From Primula veris (Eukaryota; Streptophyta; Magnoliopsida; Ericales; Primulaceae), in assembly GCA_963682055.1 (NCBI GenBank), contig OY821740.1:7317314-7381313 (forward strand): a DNA stretch of 64,000 nucleotides, in the 5' to 3' direction. Positions 51,721 through 62,387 of this stretch are shown here, one piece after another. Made by a program: the position numbers and the translations under genes. The notes below the pieces were generated by a model. The model did no database searches and was not told the DNA's origin. It was given only the letters and a program-made list of their open reading frames with translations. The stretch's first letter is position 1. The number at the start of each line of letters is the position of its first letter.

Positions 51721-52427
51721 TAGGGGTGAAGTTTGTACAATACCGTTGGTATTTTGATCATACCATTATCGTACTACACATGTATGGTATGAGTTTTTTT
51801 TCATACCATTACCGTACTGCACGTTCAGTATACCGCACATTCGGTACGGTAATGGTATGGTACGGTACATTACCAACATAAAATAACACTTAAAAAATGT
51901 AGTATAAAACATCTCCAACTAATAATATATTACAATTAACAAAAAATCATTATGAAAATTCAAACATACTCATCAATTGCTCTCTAAATAAGAACGTATT
52001 ACAATTTTTTTACTCATCTCATATATAAGATGGTATGTATTTATATAACGCTAAAGAAAAATATATCTGATAATAAATCATGTATTTCCTAAGCTTTACA
52101 CTTCAACATTTACAAGTCTCGACGCTAAAATAAAATCATTGAAAACGTAAAAGTGATCTTTGAAAACAAATAACATTTGACAAAACATTATGTCAATTAA
52201 ACATCCTTAAACAAAATCACAATACAATAAATCTAAAACAAATCTATAAGTTGTTAAGCTTTCGTGAATAGCTTACAAAATTTAATACCGTTAGCGTACC
52301 GCTTCACTTGAACGGTACATTATTACCGTACCACATGTGCGGTACTACCATAAATGCGGTATGAACGGTACGGTATGAGTGGTAATTGCGGTTGGTTGGT
52401 ACATTTCGGTATAAAATTTCACCCCTA
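51721..52427. mobile_element. hAT-like MITE with TAGGGGTGAA termini
   Basis: Terminal inverted repeats TAGGGGTGAAgTTTgTAcaATACCG and its right-end counterpart CGGTATAAAATTTCACCCCTA bound a 707-bp element. Subterminal regions are dense in GGTACGGTA/TACCGTACC blocks, typical of non-autonomous hAT elements. The middle is AT-rich and non-coding. I could not see an 8-bp target duplication (ATCGCATG left, TTCCCAAA right). Confidence 0.7.
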
Positions 52428-52450
52428 TTCCCAAATCTCTTTAATTTACT

Positions 52451-52600
52451 GTTGTGTCATGCACTTTCTAAAATGCTTATATTAGAAGAGTACCAAGGAC
52501 GATTACATTAGTTGGCGAATGCTACATATTTATTTTCTTTATAATATTTACTACAACAATAGTACCAGGAGCGTTTCTCAGGTTCGTTCGAATCACACCA
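52451..52600 (+). mobile_element. TRIM-like LTR and primer-binding site, second copy
   Basis: The stretch starts TGTTGTGTCATGC and ends ACTACAACA (TG...CA, about 107 bp). It is followed by a degraded tRNA-Met-type primer site (TAGTACCAGGAGC) and GGTTCGTTCGAATC. It matches 44951-45010 plus 45772-45895, the latter being interrupted. It is too short for a coding retrotransposon, so a terminal-repeat-in-miniature element is the best fit. Confidence 0.5.
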
Positions 52601-52825
52601 TCTACAACAACTTCAAATCAAACTTTTTTCAAGGTCCATCCAAGGCAAAATCATGACAAATCCGAACAACTAGTCTGCATTAACTTCACTATTTTCCAGG
52701 AAATAGTATCATCCATTATATATACAAAACCTAACAAACTTTGGAATGCAGAAACAACTCAGAATTAACAAAGGCAGATTCAGAAAATTCACATCAACCA
52801 AACCTGAGTGTATCTGTGTTCACTT

Positions 52826-55800
52826 TTAAAAAGGACAATCTTTAGCCCAATGCCCATCCTTGCCACATTTAAAGCATGAAGAACCAGTATTGCTAGTTAA
52901 GTTCTGTTGGTTTGGTTTGCCTGTTGTGCAAGCACTAGATACATTAGCTGAAGAGGAACAATCCCTTGCCCAATGCCCATCTTTTCCACATTTAAAGCAT
53001 GAAGAACCATTTTCCTTAGGAAAGTTATTTTGGCTTGTTGTAATGGTCTTATAAGCGGTAGATGCATTGGCCGAGAAAGAGAGAGTATCACCGTTGGTTT
53101 TATGTTCATGGCACCACTTGAAAAAACCACAAGACTTGGCCTGCATAGGGAAATCACAAAATCTAACTACAGTTTGATAGTACTTGCTTCGTATGAGTCA
53201 AAAACTATCAGATAACTTTTTCTCTCCAATTGATACTTCAAAAACACACGACGTCGTTAGAGAGCTTCAACTTTTATTCCGTATCGAATATAACATACTG
53301 CAGTGAAGTATGAGCCAGCATAAGCAAAATCATACTTGATCATATTACAGAGCTATGCATAAGTTAGAAACTAACTCTTAAAAGAATTCCTTTCAATTTA
53401 ATGTTATTAAAAAAGCAGTAAAATATCCAAGCTCAAATAATTTCCTGATTCCGATTCAAGTAGCATAATGCTGCATGTGTAAACAAAGATTGCTTCAAGT
53501 TTTTAAAATTTGATGATACAATAAGTGGTTACTCCGGTTTGCCTTCTCAGCCCAATAATCTGAAGCTAATCAGCTAATGTCATAAACCATTCATGTAATT
53601 TCTAACTTCTCAGCCCATATATGTTAACCATTCAACCAAATTTATTACTACTAGCTCTAACACTACCTTCTCCACATTAAAGATTTGTTAACATTAGCTA
53701 CCTGGCATATTCAGTGTTGGTCCAATACAAGTTACCACTCAATTTAGTTTTATTCGTTCAGAAACATTGGGTTAATATATAATAAGTACTCCTTGCTTAC
53801 CAGCTTATAGAGAAAAAACTGACAAAACTTGTCCTAAAGATTAAGCAACCTTCACCCCAAGAGTATAAAAAATTCTTCTCCATTCTAGCTCAAAATATAA
53901 GAACCAACAATTATTGAACCTATTAAATTTGGATACAAGTAACTATTAGCTCTTTATGAAATTTCCAATGCCTTAACGGTGTACGGAAGCGTCGAGAAAA
54001 AGTTACACTTTAGCGAATATGCATTAATTGGTGGTTCCAAAATGACCTTGTTGGCTAGTGACCAAGAACACAATCAAGAGTTTATAGCTATATGTTTCCC
54101 ATGTTCCGAGGTACAATATGCAGATTGCTGTTTCTCAGTTTAAATCGAGTCATGGTTACAATACTTATTTGCCCCATCTCAGGATGTCAATATTGAGTTT
54201 TTAATATTTTCTTCTGAGGGCTGAGAATAAAGAAAAAACAAGGCCTTTCATTTGTACCCACTGCAAATAAAAGAAACAATTGTTTCTACATCGATAATCA
54301 AATGTCTTTTAACTTCTATTAGCTATATAACACCATTACTTGAAGCCGTAGTCCTTTGATTTTTTAGTCCATAACATTACTCGAACTACATAACTAGTGT
54401 ACATTTTAGTTGTTTAAGATGCATATATGAGATTTGGAAGAGTCATGATGGTGTCAAAACAATAAAGATTCTCTCAGGCAGTGCTATCTATTTGTCATTT
54501 TTCAACAATGCATGAGTGCTTGTGCTAAACCCTCAAGTGCTACTTAATACTCATCTTAGTCATTCTCATTATAAGAGAAATTCTTGTACTTTGAAGGGCA
54601 AATGTTTAACATTGCATACTATTTAAAATATATAATTTTCTACCGGTAAATTAAAACCCTGATGATCCGCTTCTTATGCTAAAAAGTCTAACGTATGACC
54701 TTGTTTAAAGAAAGAAAAACGTACTTTCATAACGAAATTCAAAATGATAACGTTCCGGTTTCGGAAGCAGCTGTTCTTATGCCTTTCTTCACGTTACTTC
54801 CCTTTCTAAATTGTTTCAGCATGAAGATATAGTACAACTATGTAAATGGTGATCTAGCTACAATTATGAAATATGACAGCTAAGTTAGAAATAACATGAT
54901 GAGAAACTAAAAGAAGGTCTATAAAACCACAATTACCTGGATTGCTGGGCACTTATAGAACTGCTGGCCAATATTTTTTCCTGTTTTGGCAGTCAGTATC
55001 AGGCAGGCTCCAGCACCACAAGGACAAGAGAGATCAGAGGCTGAATTATTCGGTGCATAACTTTGGCTCTTCACTGTTATAGGACCAGTTTCTGCGTTTT
55101 TATCACACCACTCAAAGAAACCGCAACCCCCAGCTTCCTGATTCATACAACATCCAAAATTTAACAAGAGGCAAAGGACGTTATTTGCATCAATATAATC
55201 TGGAAAGAATGGGAAGTTGCATTGGAATCTTACATTAGAGCATAGGATAATCAGGATAAGTTACATGTAGCACTTACTATATGTTCAAAAATTCTGATGC
55301 ACCTTAATTTATACTATTATAGTTTGTTGTTCACTTACTCCCCTCCTTTACCAAAAAATCAGTACATGTAGATATATTGGTACAGTTGTTCTTTTCGACA
55401 ATTATCAACATTGTTGAATACGTAGTTACTACAAGATTCTAGCATTTCCAATTCTGACCAACTTTCGACCCCACGGAGAAATGATACTCGGATATGGACC
55501 AGGTCGATAGACTACTAACTACTTCGGTTTTATTCCATTATCTGCTTGTACACAGTTTCAAAAAGGTTGTCCATAAGTCAATCTCAATACTGAGCAATGA
55601 TCTAATCATGAATCATTGCTTGTTTTAACAAATTGCAGCCATAGTATTAATGAAAATTACACATCCACTGAATCTACTAGAGATTTAGACTTTAACACAC
55701 CTAAAATTCAGTAAATTGATGTTTATACACATTTAGATCCCAACCTGGCTAAACAAATTGAAGTAGGAGAAACTAATTTGGTCAAAAAACGTTAGATCGT

Positions 55801-56124
55801 CACAGTCAGCAAAGGAACTGAGCGAAGACAGTCCGGGGCTAATATCCCCATTTTTTATTTTTTTTTGATGAAAACGTAATTTTTTTCCATTTGTTTTGAT
55901 TAGAAACTTCAAAAATTAGCGTTTCAGACCCACATATTATATTAAAAAAAAACGCATATAGAGTATGAAAATAATAATAATCTAGCATATCACACTCGCT
56001 TAGTCACTTAAATACCTGATCCCAAGTCCCAATCAAAGATCCATCAATTACAATTTACACATACACAGGTACTACCAAATTGAAAGCCCTAAAAAAAGAT
56101 ACTAATATATACACACATACAGAT

Positions 56125-56183
<59 letters not shown>

Positions 56184-56583
56184 TGGACTTGACGGAGGGG
56201 ACACTTGTAGAACCTCCTCCCTCTATTCCTCTCCGTATTCGCAGTGAGCGCAACACAAACCCCCACCCCGCACGGACACTCCTTCTCCGTCACGTCACCA
56301 CCTCCACAGTCCCAAGCCCAATGCCCCGTTTTCCCGCATTTAAAACACTCTCCTCCTCCACCACAACCACCTCCGACACCACCGCCGACGATGACGCCGG
56401 GGAGGTAGGGTTTTGGCGCCGGAGATGAAATCTGACGGAAGACTGAGCTCCGGCTGCCGCGTAGAGCGGCAGTATAGACGCCTTCTTCCGATGAGGGTGG
56501 TGACGTGGCGAGCTTGCGGCGTTTGGAGGCGGAGGAGAGAGAAGCTACTTGAGAGAGAAAATCGCCATCTCTCTCTTTTCCAT
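52826..56583 (-). CDS. GRF-type and CCHC zinc-finger protein, with a disrupted start
   Basis: Three exons in one conserved frame: exon 1 to 56189, exon 2 55137-54937, exon 3 53140-52826 (stop). The order is CCHC knuckle (CFKCGKTGHWAWDC), GRF finger 1 (CPCGVGVCVALTANT...RRFYKCP, completed by CGFFEWC in exon 2), GRF finger 2 (CPCGAGACLILTAKT...QQFYKCP, completed by CGFFKWC in exon 3), then two knuckles (CFKCGKDGHWARDC and CFKCGKDGHWAKDC). Such proteins bind nucleic acids, and similar GRF/knuckle tails occur in plant topoisomerase 3-alpha. The target here is unknown. Oddities: the two ATGs near the expected start (56583, 56568) are in another frame that stops at 56545. The conserved frame has no ATG back to a stop inside the LTR. 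The exon 1 donor (CAA|GTCCAT) is weak and runs into a CT/TA/TG microsatellite. It could be a decaying gene, use a non-AUG start, or contain a sequence error. Confidence 0.75.
53216..54900. other. Intron 2 of the zinc-finger gene
   Basis: About 1.8 kb of AT-rich intron between exon 2 and exon 3. No nested gene or clear transposon was recognised. Confidence 0.6.
56123..56181. repeat. (CA)n(TA)n(GA)n compound microsatellite at the exon 1 donor
   Basis: CA, TA and GA runs follow one another and end five bases from the proposed exon 1 donor of the zinc-finger gene, in its intron 1. Confidence 0.95.
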
Positions 56584-56643
56584 TGTTTTTTGTGATTTTC
56601 AATTGCGCGGGAAGAAACTTAAGAAAGGGGAAAAGCAATAAAC

Positions 56644-56889
56644 TATTTTACGCCAAATTAGCTCAATAACATACGTAAGATAAAGAGAGATAATGAGGGT
56701 CAAAACATATGTATTCAAGTGTGTTGTGTGTGTTCAACTATGAAGACTCCAACCCCTTTATATAGTGGAGGGATGGAATAAGTTACATGTACAAGAGGAA
56801 AGCTAGAAAGCCATAAGTCTCAAACTTAAAGTTTATACATAATGTATGTAACTTATGAATATGGACAATCACAACAATGTATCACAACA
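56644..56889 (-). repeat. 3' LTR of the copia element
   Basis: This 246-bp LTR starts TGTTGTGATACATTG on the - strand. Its other terminus is TA instead of TG, read on the + strand. It matches 63797-64000. A TATA box (CTATATAAAG, - strand, 56765-56756) would place a transcription start about 140 bases upstream of the ATG at 56583, directed into the zinc-finger gene. Confidence 0.9.
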
Positions 56890-56900
56890 TTTCCACTTGG
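56890..56900 (-). promoter_or_regulatory. Polypurine-tract candidate
   Basis: CCAAGTGGAAA on the - strand directly abuts the 5' edge of the 3' LTR. It is the expected plus-strand priming position, though short and interrupted by CC and T. Confidence 0.5.
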
Positions 56901-57598
56901 GTGTCCAAACATTCTGCAAGCTTCCTCGTCTTCATAAACTTTGTTGAGTCGCATTCGCAATTGTCAACACATAAAACCTCTAGCCCGAAAAACCCGATGT
57001 GGGACAAAAACCGGATCATAGGACAAAAAAAGTGTTGCCGAATGGAGTGGGCCGAAACGCCATTGAGTGCGTGAATGAACTGACTAGAAAATATGTGCCT
57101 CATCAAAACCTTACCAAGAAAACCCAGTGGGAAAAAACTTGGTCGAAGGACAAAAGAGTGCATAACTGTCAGTAAAAAGGGGAGAAATAACCATACACGG
57201 TGTGCCTCATTAAAACCTTGTTAGAGAAAACCCTGTGGGACAAAACTCTAATCGAATGACAAAAGAGTGCACGATGGTTAGAAGTATACAACTGGATACT
57301 CCCCCTGATTTCGGCAATCATAAATGAGAATGGGATTAGAAATGTGTCTCGCTAAAAACCTTATCAAAGGTAAACCCAGTGGGACAAACCCTTGAACTAA
57401 GGACAAAAAGCGTACACAAGCATTCATCAGGATGCTCCCCCTCACATGCACACTACTGGGTGCGGAAATAATAACTAGTGAGAACTTGCACGCAACAGGG
57501 TGCTAAGCATATGTGAGAATACACACAACAGGGTGATAAGCATACGTCAAGATGTTCCCCCTCACTTACACACAACAGGGTGCATGGAAACATGTCGT
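56901..57598 (-). other. Copia 3' non-coding region with internal repeats
   Basis: Three imperfect direct repeats of about 75-110 bp, near 57097-57165, 57207-57275 and 57345-57415, share CTCATTAAAACCTT-like, AAACCC(A/T)GTGGGA and GGACAAAA(G/A)(A/C)G blocks. Shorter ACACAACAGGGTG units repeat at 57480-57590. No coding frame is present between the pol stop and the polypurine tract. Confidence 0.7.
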
Positions 57599-60500
57599 TT
57601 AGGAAAGCTCGGAGAGCTTCCTAAGTCCGATCGCTCTAACATGTTTCTGGAACGAATATTTTGGCAGTGACTTGGTGAACAAGTCTGCATGATTGTTCTC
57701 GGATCCAATATGCTTCACTTCAATCCTTTGAAGCGCTTGTTGTTCATGTGTAAAGAACAACTTTGGCGAGATATGTTTAGTGGCATCACCTTTGATGTAA
57801 GCATGTTTCGCTTGATCAATAACAGTGGTGTTGTCCTCATAAATAACAACTGGTTCATCAGGATCATAAGGTAGATCACACGTACTTCGAATATGGCCAA
57901 TAACTGCTCGAAGCCATACACACTATCTAGTCGCCTCATAGAGCGCGAGTAGCTCAGAGTGGTTCGTCGAAGTAGCCACCAAAGTCTGTTTACGAGACCT
58001 CCATGATATCGCCGTGTTCCCAATGGTAAAGACATAACCAGATTGGGAACGTCCCTTGTGCGGGTCTGATAAGTAACCCGCATCGGCGTAACCGATAAGG
58101 GTTGCGTTATTTCGAGGATCAATGGAGCTAGATCCACTCGGCGCAAAGGGATAGAATAAGCCCATGTCCGCAGTACCTCTAAGGTAACGAAAAATGTCTT
58201 TTATGCCAGTCCAGTGGCGGCGTGTTGGCGCGGTGCTGTGTCGAGCTAGACAATTCACAGCAAACGAGATGTCCGGTCTAGTACATTGGGCCAAGTACAA
58301 TAGTGCGCCTATTGCACCCAGATATGAACACTCAGGGCTCAATATCTCTTCATCGTCCTCCTTTGGACGGAAGGGGTCCTTATTAATGTCTAGAGAGCGG
58401 ACGACCATGGGAGTAGAGGACGGCTTAGCGTTACCATGACTAAAGCGCCTCAACACCTTTTGGGTGTAGCTTTCTTGATGGACTAAAATTCCATCTTTAC
58501 GGTGCTCGATCTGCAGGCCGAGGCAATACCGTGTTTTCCCAAGATCTTTCATCTCGAATTCCTTCTTCAGGATTTCAGCAGTTTCAAACACCTCTTTCGA
58601 GGTTCCTATGAGATTCATATCATCTACATAGACTGCGATAATCGCATATCCTGAAGTGGATTTCTTTATGAACACGCATGGGCATAGTTCATTATTAACA
58701 TATCCCAAGCCGATCAAGTATTCACTTAGACGGTTATACCACATCCGTCCAGATTGTTTCAATCCATATAGTGAACGTCTCAGCCTAATAGAGAATGTGT
58801 TCCGTGGCCGGGAACTACTTGATTCAGGCAACTTAAGTCCTTCAGGGACTTTCATGTATATCTCTGTGTCCAGATCCCCGTAGAGATAAGCTGTGACCAC
58901 ATCCATGAGCTGCATATTCAGTTTTTCGGAAACTACTAAACTGATTAAGTAGCGGAACGTTATAACATCCATTACGGGAGAATACGTCTCCTCATAATCA
59001 ATTCCAGGGCGTTGAGAGAAGCCTTGCGCCACTAGGCGAGCTTTGTATCTAACAATCTCATTACTCTCATTACGCTTCCTTACGAAAACCCATTTATAAC
59101 CAACTGGTTTAACATTGGGTGGTGTTGGAACGACAGGTCCAAACACTCTTCGTTTCGTGAAGGAATCCAATTCAGCCTGGATTGCTTGTTTCCATTGAGG
59201 CCAGTCCGTTCTTCGCTGACAATCAACAACGGTACGTGATTCCATGTCATCATTGCTCATAATGTCAGTGGCCACTGCGTATATAAACACATCATCGATG
59301 ACAGTTTCGTTTCGCTTCAAAATATTGTCTAAACTAGTATACTAGACGGATATTTCGAGGTTATCGGGATGATTAGGAACTGGTGTTACATCAGGAACAC
59401 GCTCCTCTAATACATCACCGTGATCCTTAATGATCTCATGTGGCAAAACGAATGCAACAGGATTTCTCCTCCTCCGAGGCAGAACATCCTTGGAACCAAC
59501 CGGTCTTCCTCTTTTCTTGGGAAGAGCGGTGGACTGGATGGCCGACGGCAGCGTCCTTTGCTCGGTGGGTACAACCGGAGCAACATGTTCAACATGAACA
59601 TGGCGTCTCACAGGAACGTCTATCCTTGCAGGCACATTTGCAGCAGGTATATGTGATCTCGTGACATTCGCTAGGTCATTAAATGCGTCTGGCATTTGAT
59701 TTGCAACATTTTGCAGACCTAGGATTCTCTGCACTTCCTTATCACTATGTGCAGTTGGGGGATCTAGATGAGACATAGTGGGTACATGCCACGTTAATTC
59801 ACGTCGTTCCTTATCAATGTCAACGTGCATTTCTCCCCCTAACGACGGGAAGAGTGTCTCATCAAAGTCACAATCCGCATGTCTAGCGGTAAAGAGATCG
59901 CCTGTCAAGGGCTCTAAATAGCGTATTATGGACGGGGATTCATAACCGACATATATTCCCCGTCGTTTATGAGGTCCAAATTTTGAACGCTTTGGCGGCT
60001 CAATTGGAACATTCACTAAGCACCCAAACACGCGTAAATGTGAGACATCGGGCTCATATCCAGTTACCAACTGGTACGCAGATAGTGGTTGGGTGGCCAT
60101 GGGCCTCAGACGGACCAACGCAGCAGCATGCAAAATTGCATAGCCCCATGCAGAAATTGGAAGTTTGGTGCGCATTACCAAAGTTTGCGCAATCATTTAC
60201 AAACGCTTAATGAAAGCTTCTGCAAGACCATTTTGGGTGTGAACATAAGCAACTGGATGTTCAAGATCAATTCCCAACGTCATGCAATAATCATCTAAAG
60301 TTTTCGATGTGAACTCCGCGGAATTATCAAGTCTAATAGACTTTATTGGATAATCCGGATGGTGAGCCCTCAACTTAATGATCTGGGCAAGGAGTTTAGG
60401 AAACGCTGCGTTTCTTGTGGACAACAAAGCTACGTGTGACCATCTTGTCGATGCATCAACCAAAACCATGAAATATTTAAATGGTCCGCATGTTGGTTGG

Positions 60501-61168
60501 ATTGGTCCACAAATATCTCCTTGAATTCGTTCAAGGAATTGGGAAACCAATTTTATAGGTTTCACGTGAATTGGTTTGAGATTTGTCTTTCCAATAGAGC
60601 ATGCTTGGCATAGGCTTTTCGGATTGATCACGAAATTTTTTCCTCCAAGAGGATGCCCATGTGATGCGTTCATCGTTCGAAGCATCGTATTTTGACCCGG
60701 GTGTCCCAGCCGGTCATGCCATAACATATAAATGCTCTCATCAATCGGCACCCGCCGAATGATTAGATTGCTTTCAATGTTTCGTATCGTGGTAACATAC
60801 AAACCACTTGAAAGACATCTCAACTTCTCCAAAATACGCTTTTGGTCGTATTGAGTGGAGGTGATGTAAAAGTATTCAATACCATTTTCACGAGCAGTTT
60901 CAATACGAAACTTGTTTTCTCGGATATCCTTAAAACTCAACAAGGTTCGACTGGACCTCGGAGAATATAAGGCCTCAGATATGGTCAAAAGAGTACCATT
61001 TGACAATAAGACTTGGGCTTTACCAAAGCCTTCAACAAGGGTCGACAGGCCCGAAATTGTTGTCACTGAGGTTACTTTAGGCGTAAAGTTGATAAAATAG
61101 CATTTATCTTTTAAGATAGTGTGTGTAGTACCACTATCAGCCAGACAATCAACTGCCCCACAATTCAT
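57599..61168 (-). pseudogene. pol: Copia pol: protease, integrase, reverse transcriptase, RNase H
   Basis: One frame runs from the first ATG at 61168 to a terminal TAA at 57599. Protease has the active-site DSGTTH. The GAG-pre-integrase zinc region has LWHDRLGHPG and CQACSIGK. Integrase shows the catalytic Asp in GDICGPI, Asp in RLDNSAEF and Glu in GLAEAF. Reverse transcriptase has WVFVRKRN, YKARLVAQGF, LMDVVTAYLYGDLD, SLYGLKQSGRMWY and the catalytic YVDD near 58630. RNase H has GYADAGYLSD and SELLALYEA. The frame is broken by TAA at 60199-60197, TAG at 59344-59342 and TAG at 57925-57923. The first two look like C-to-T changes in glutamine codons. No frameshift was found across 1.2 thousand codons, so the copy died recently. 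Confidence 0.92.
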
Positions 61169-61201
61169 GCCTAAAAGTAAAAATAATTTAAAGTTGGTCA
61201 C

Positions 61202-61390
61202 ACTAATAAAGGAATCGCTTAACGAAATAACTTTAAATTATTGCGAGAAAAATTTATTCATAATGCAAAACCACATAATCCAAAAGAAACAAAATCCAAG
61301 GAAAAAGCATAATCCGAATGGAAATTAAAAACATAATCCAAGAGCTAAACAAGTGCTCAATTATTAACGAAAAATGAAGAATTTTTTTTT
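61202..61390 (-). other. Gag-pol spacer of the copia element
   Basis: On the element's sense strand this 190-bp stretch is T-rich with stops in all frames. It ends in a pyrimidine-rich tract and TTTTAG|GCATG just before the pol ATG, so it resembles the 3' part of an intron. Most plant copia elements have a continuous gag-pol frame. Confidence 0.55.
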
Positions 61391-62387
61391 TTATTCTTCC
61401 ATTTGAGCCACGAAGTCCGGGGTCTCAAGAATTTTCTTTCCGCTCGCTTCAACCATATTTGCTTCGGCATTTCTACCCCTATGATAGTTTTGAACTTCTT
61501 GGGGAGTTGCCTTGCAGGTCCGTTGCATATGACCATAAACACCACATTTGTAGCACAGAATTTGCGCTTGAGCATTTTCTGTTGCTTTGGGACGACTGGC
61601 CCTGTTGTTGTTTTTCCTACCACGAGACTGCCTAGGAGCCAAATGTCTTCGGTTCGGACGATTATCCAAACCTCGCTTGGCTGGGCGAGCATTACGCTCC
61701 CCATGATTCCTTGGCTGACGGGACGACTGGCCCTTGTCTCGGTTCCCATATCGTGGAGGTGGTCCACGAACAGTATAAGCATCAGGCCTTGGAATAGCCT
61801 TTGTCCCAGCAGGACGAGAATTGTTGTTCTTCATTAAAACGAGGCTATTTTTCTCGTCCAATAACAGCTGGGTGATGAGCTCGGGGAACTTGGTATACTT
61901 AGACTGACGATATTGCTTTTGGAGCAAGTTGTCAGAGGTAGGAAATGTGGTGTAGGTCTTCTCCAACAAGTCATTGTCAGTTAATGTTTCACCATAATAC
62001 TGGAGAAGAGCACGAATCCTGCATACTTCAGCATTATATTTTGTAACGCTCTCGAAGTCCTGAAATCGCAGATTCAGCCAATCATGGCGGGCTTCAGGAA
62101 GCCATATGGTCTTTTGATGGTCGAAGCGCTCTCTGAGAGAGTCCCACAGCATCTTCGGTGAGGTGATCGCTATGAACTCAGACTTCATTGCATCTGATAA
62201 GTGGCGGCGGAACAGAATCATCGCCCTCGCATTCATTTCACGCGACACTTCCACTTCACGTTCATCCTCAGCGTAGATGACGTCCAACAAGCCTTGGGCA
62301 TCTAGATGGTTCTGGATATCTTGAGTCCAGTCCAAATAGTTCTTGCCAGCGGCATCGAGGATCGGAAAGTCAAGTTTGATTGACATT
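61391..62387 (-). CDS. gag: Copia Gag (capsid and zinc knuckle)
   Basis: The frame is intact from ATG 62387 to TAA 61391, 331 residues. The N-terminal part (FPILDAAGKNYLDWTQDIQ, later MLWDSLRERFDHQKT and ARHDWLNLRFQDF) is the copia Gag/UBN2-like fold. A basic linker full of R, N and P follows, then a nucleocapsid knuckle CYKCGVYGHMQRTC. Gag coats the element's RNA in cytoplasmic particles. It is in a different frame from pol and separated from it by about 190 bp, so it would be made as a separate protein or through a spliced or shifted message. Confidence 0.9.

Noticed and set aside
56183..56428. Open frame on the + strand in zinc-finger exon 1
   Set aside because: Antisense shadow of the glycine-rich linker and CCHC knuckle coding sequence.
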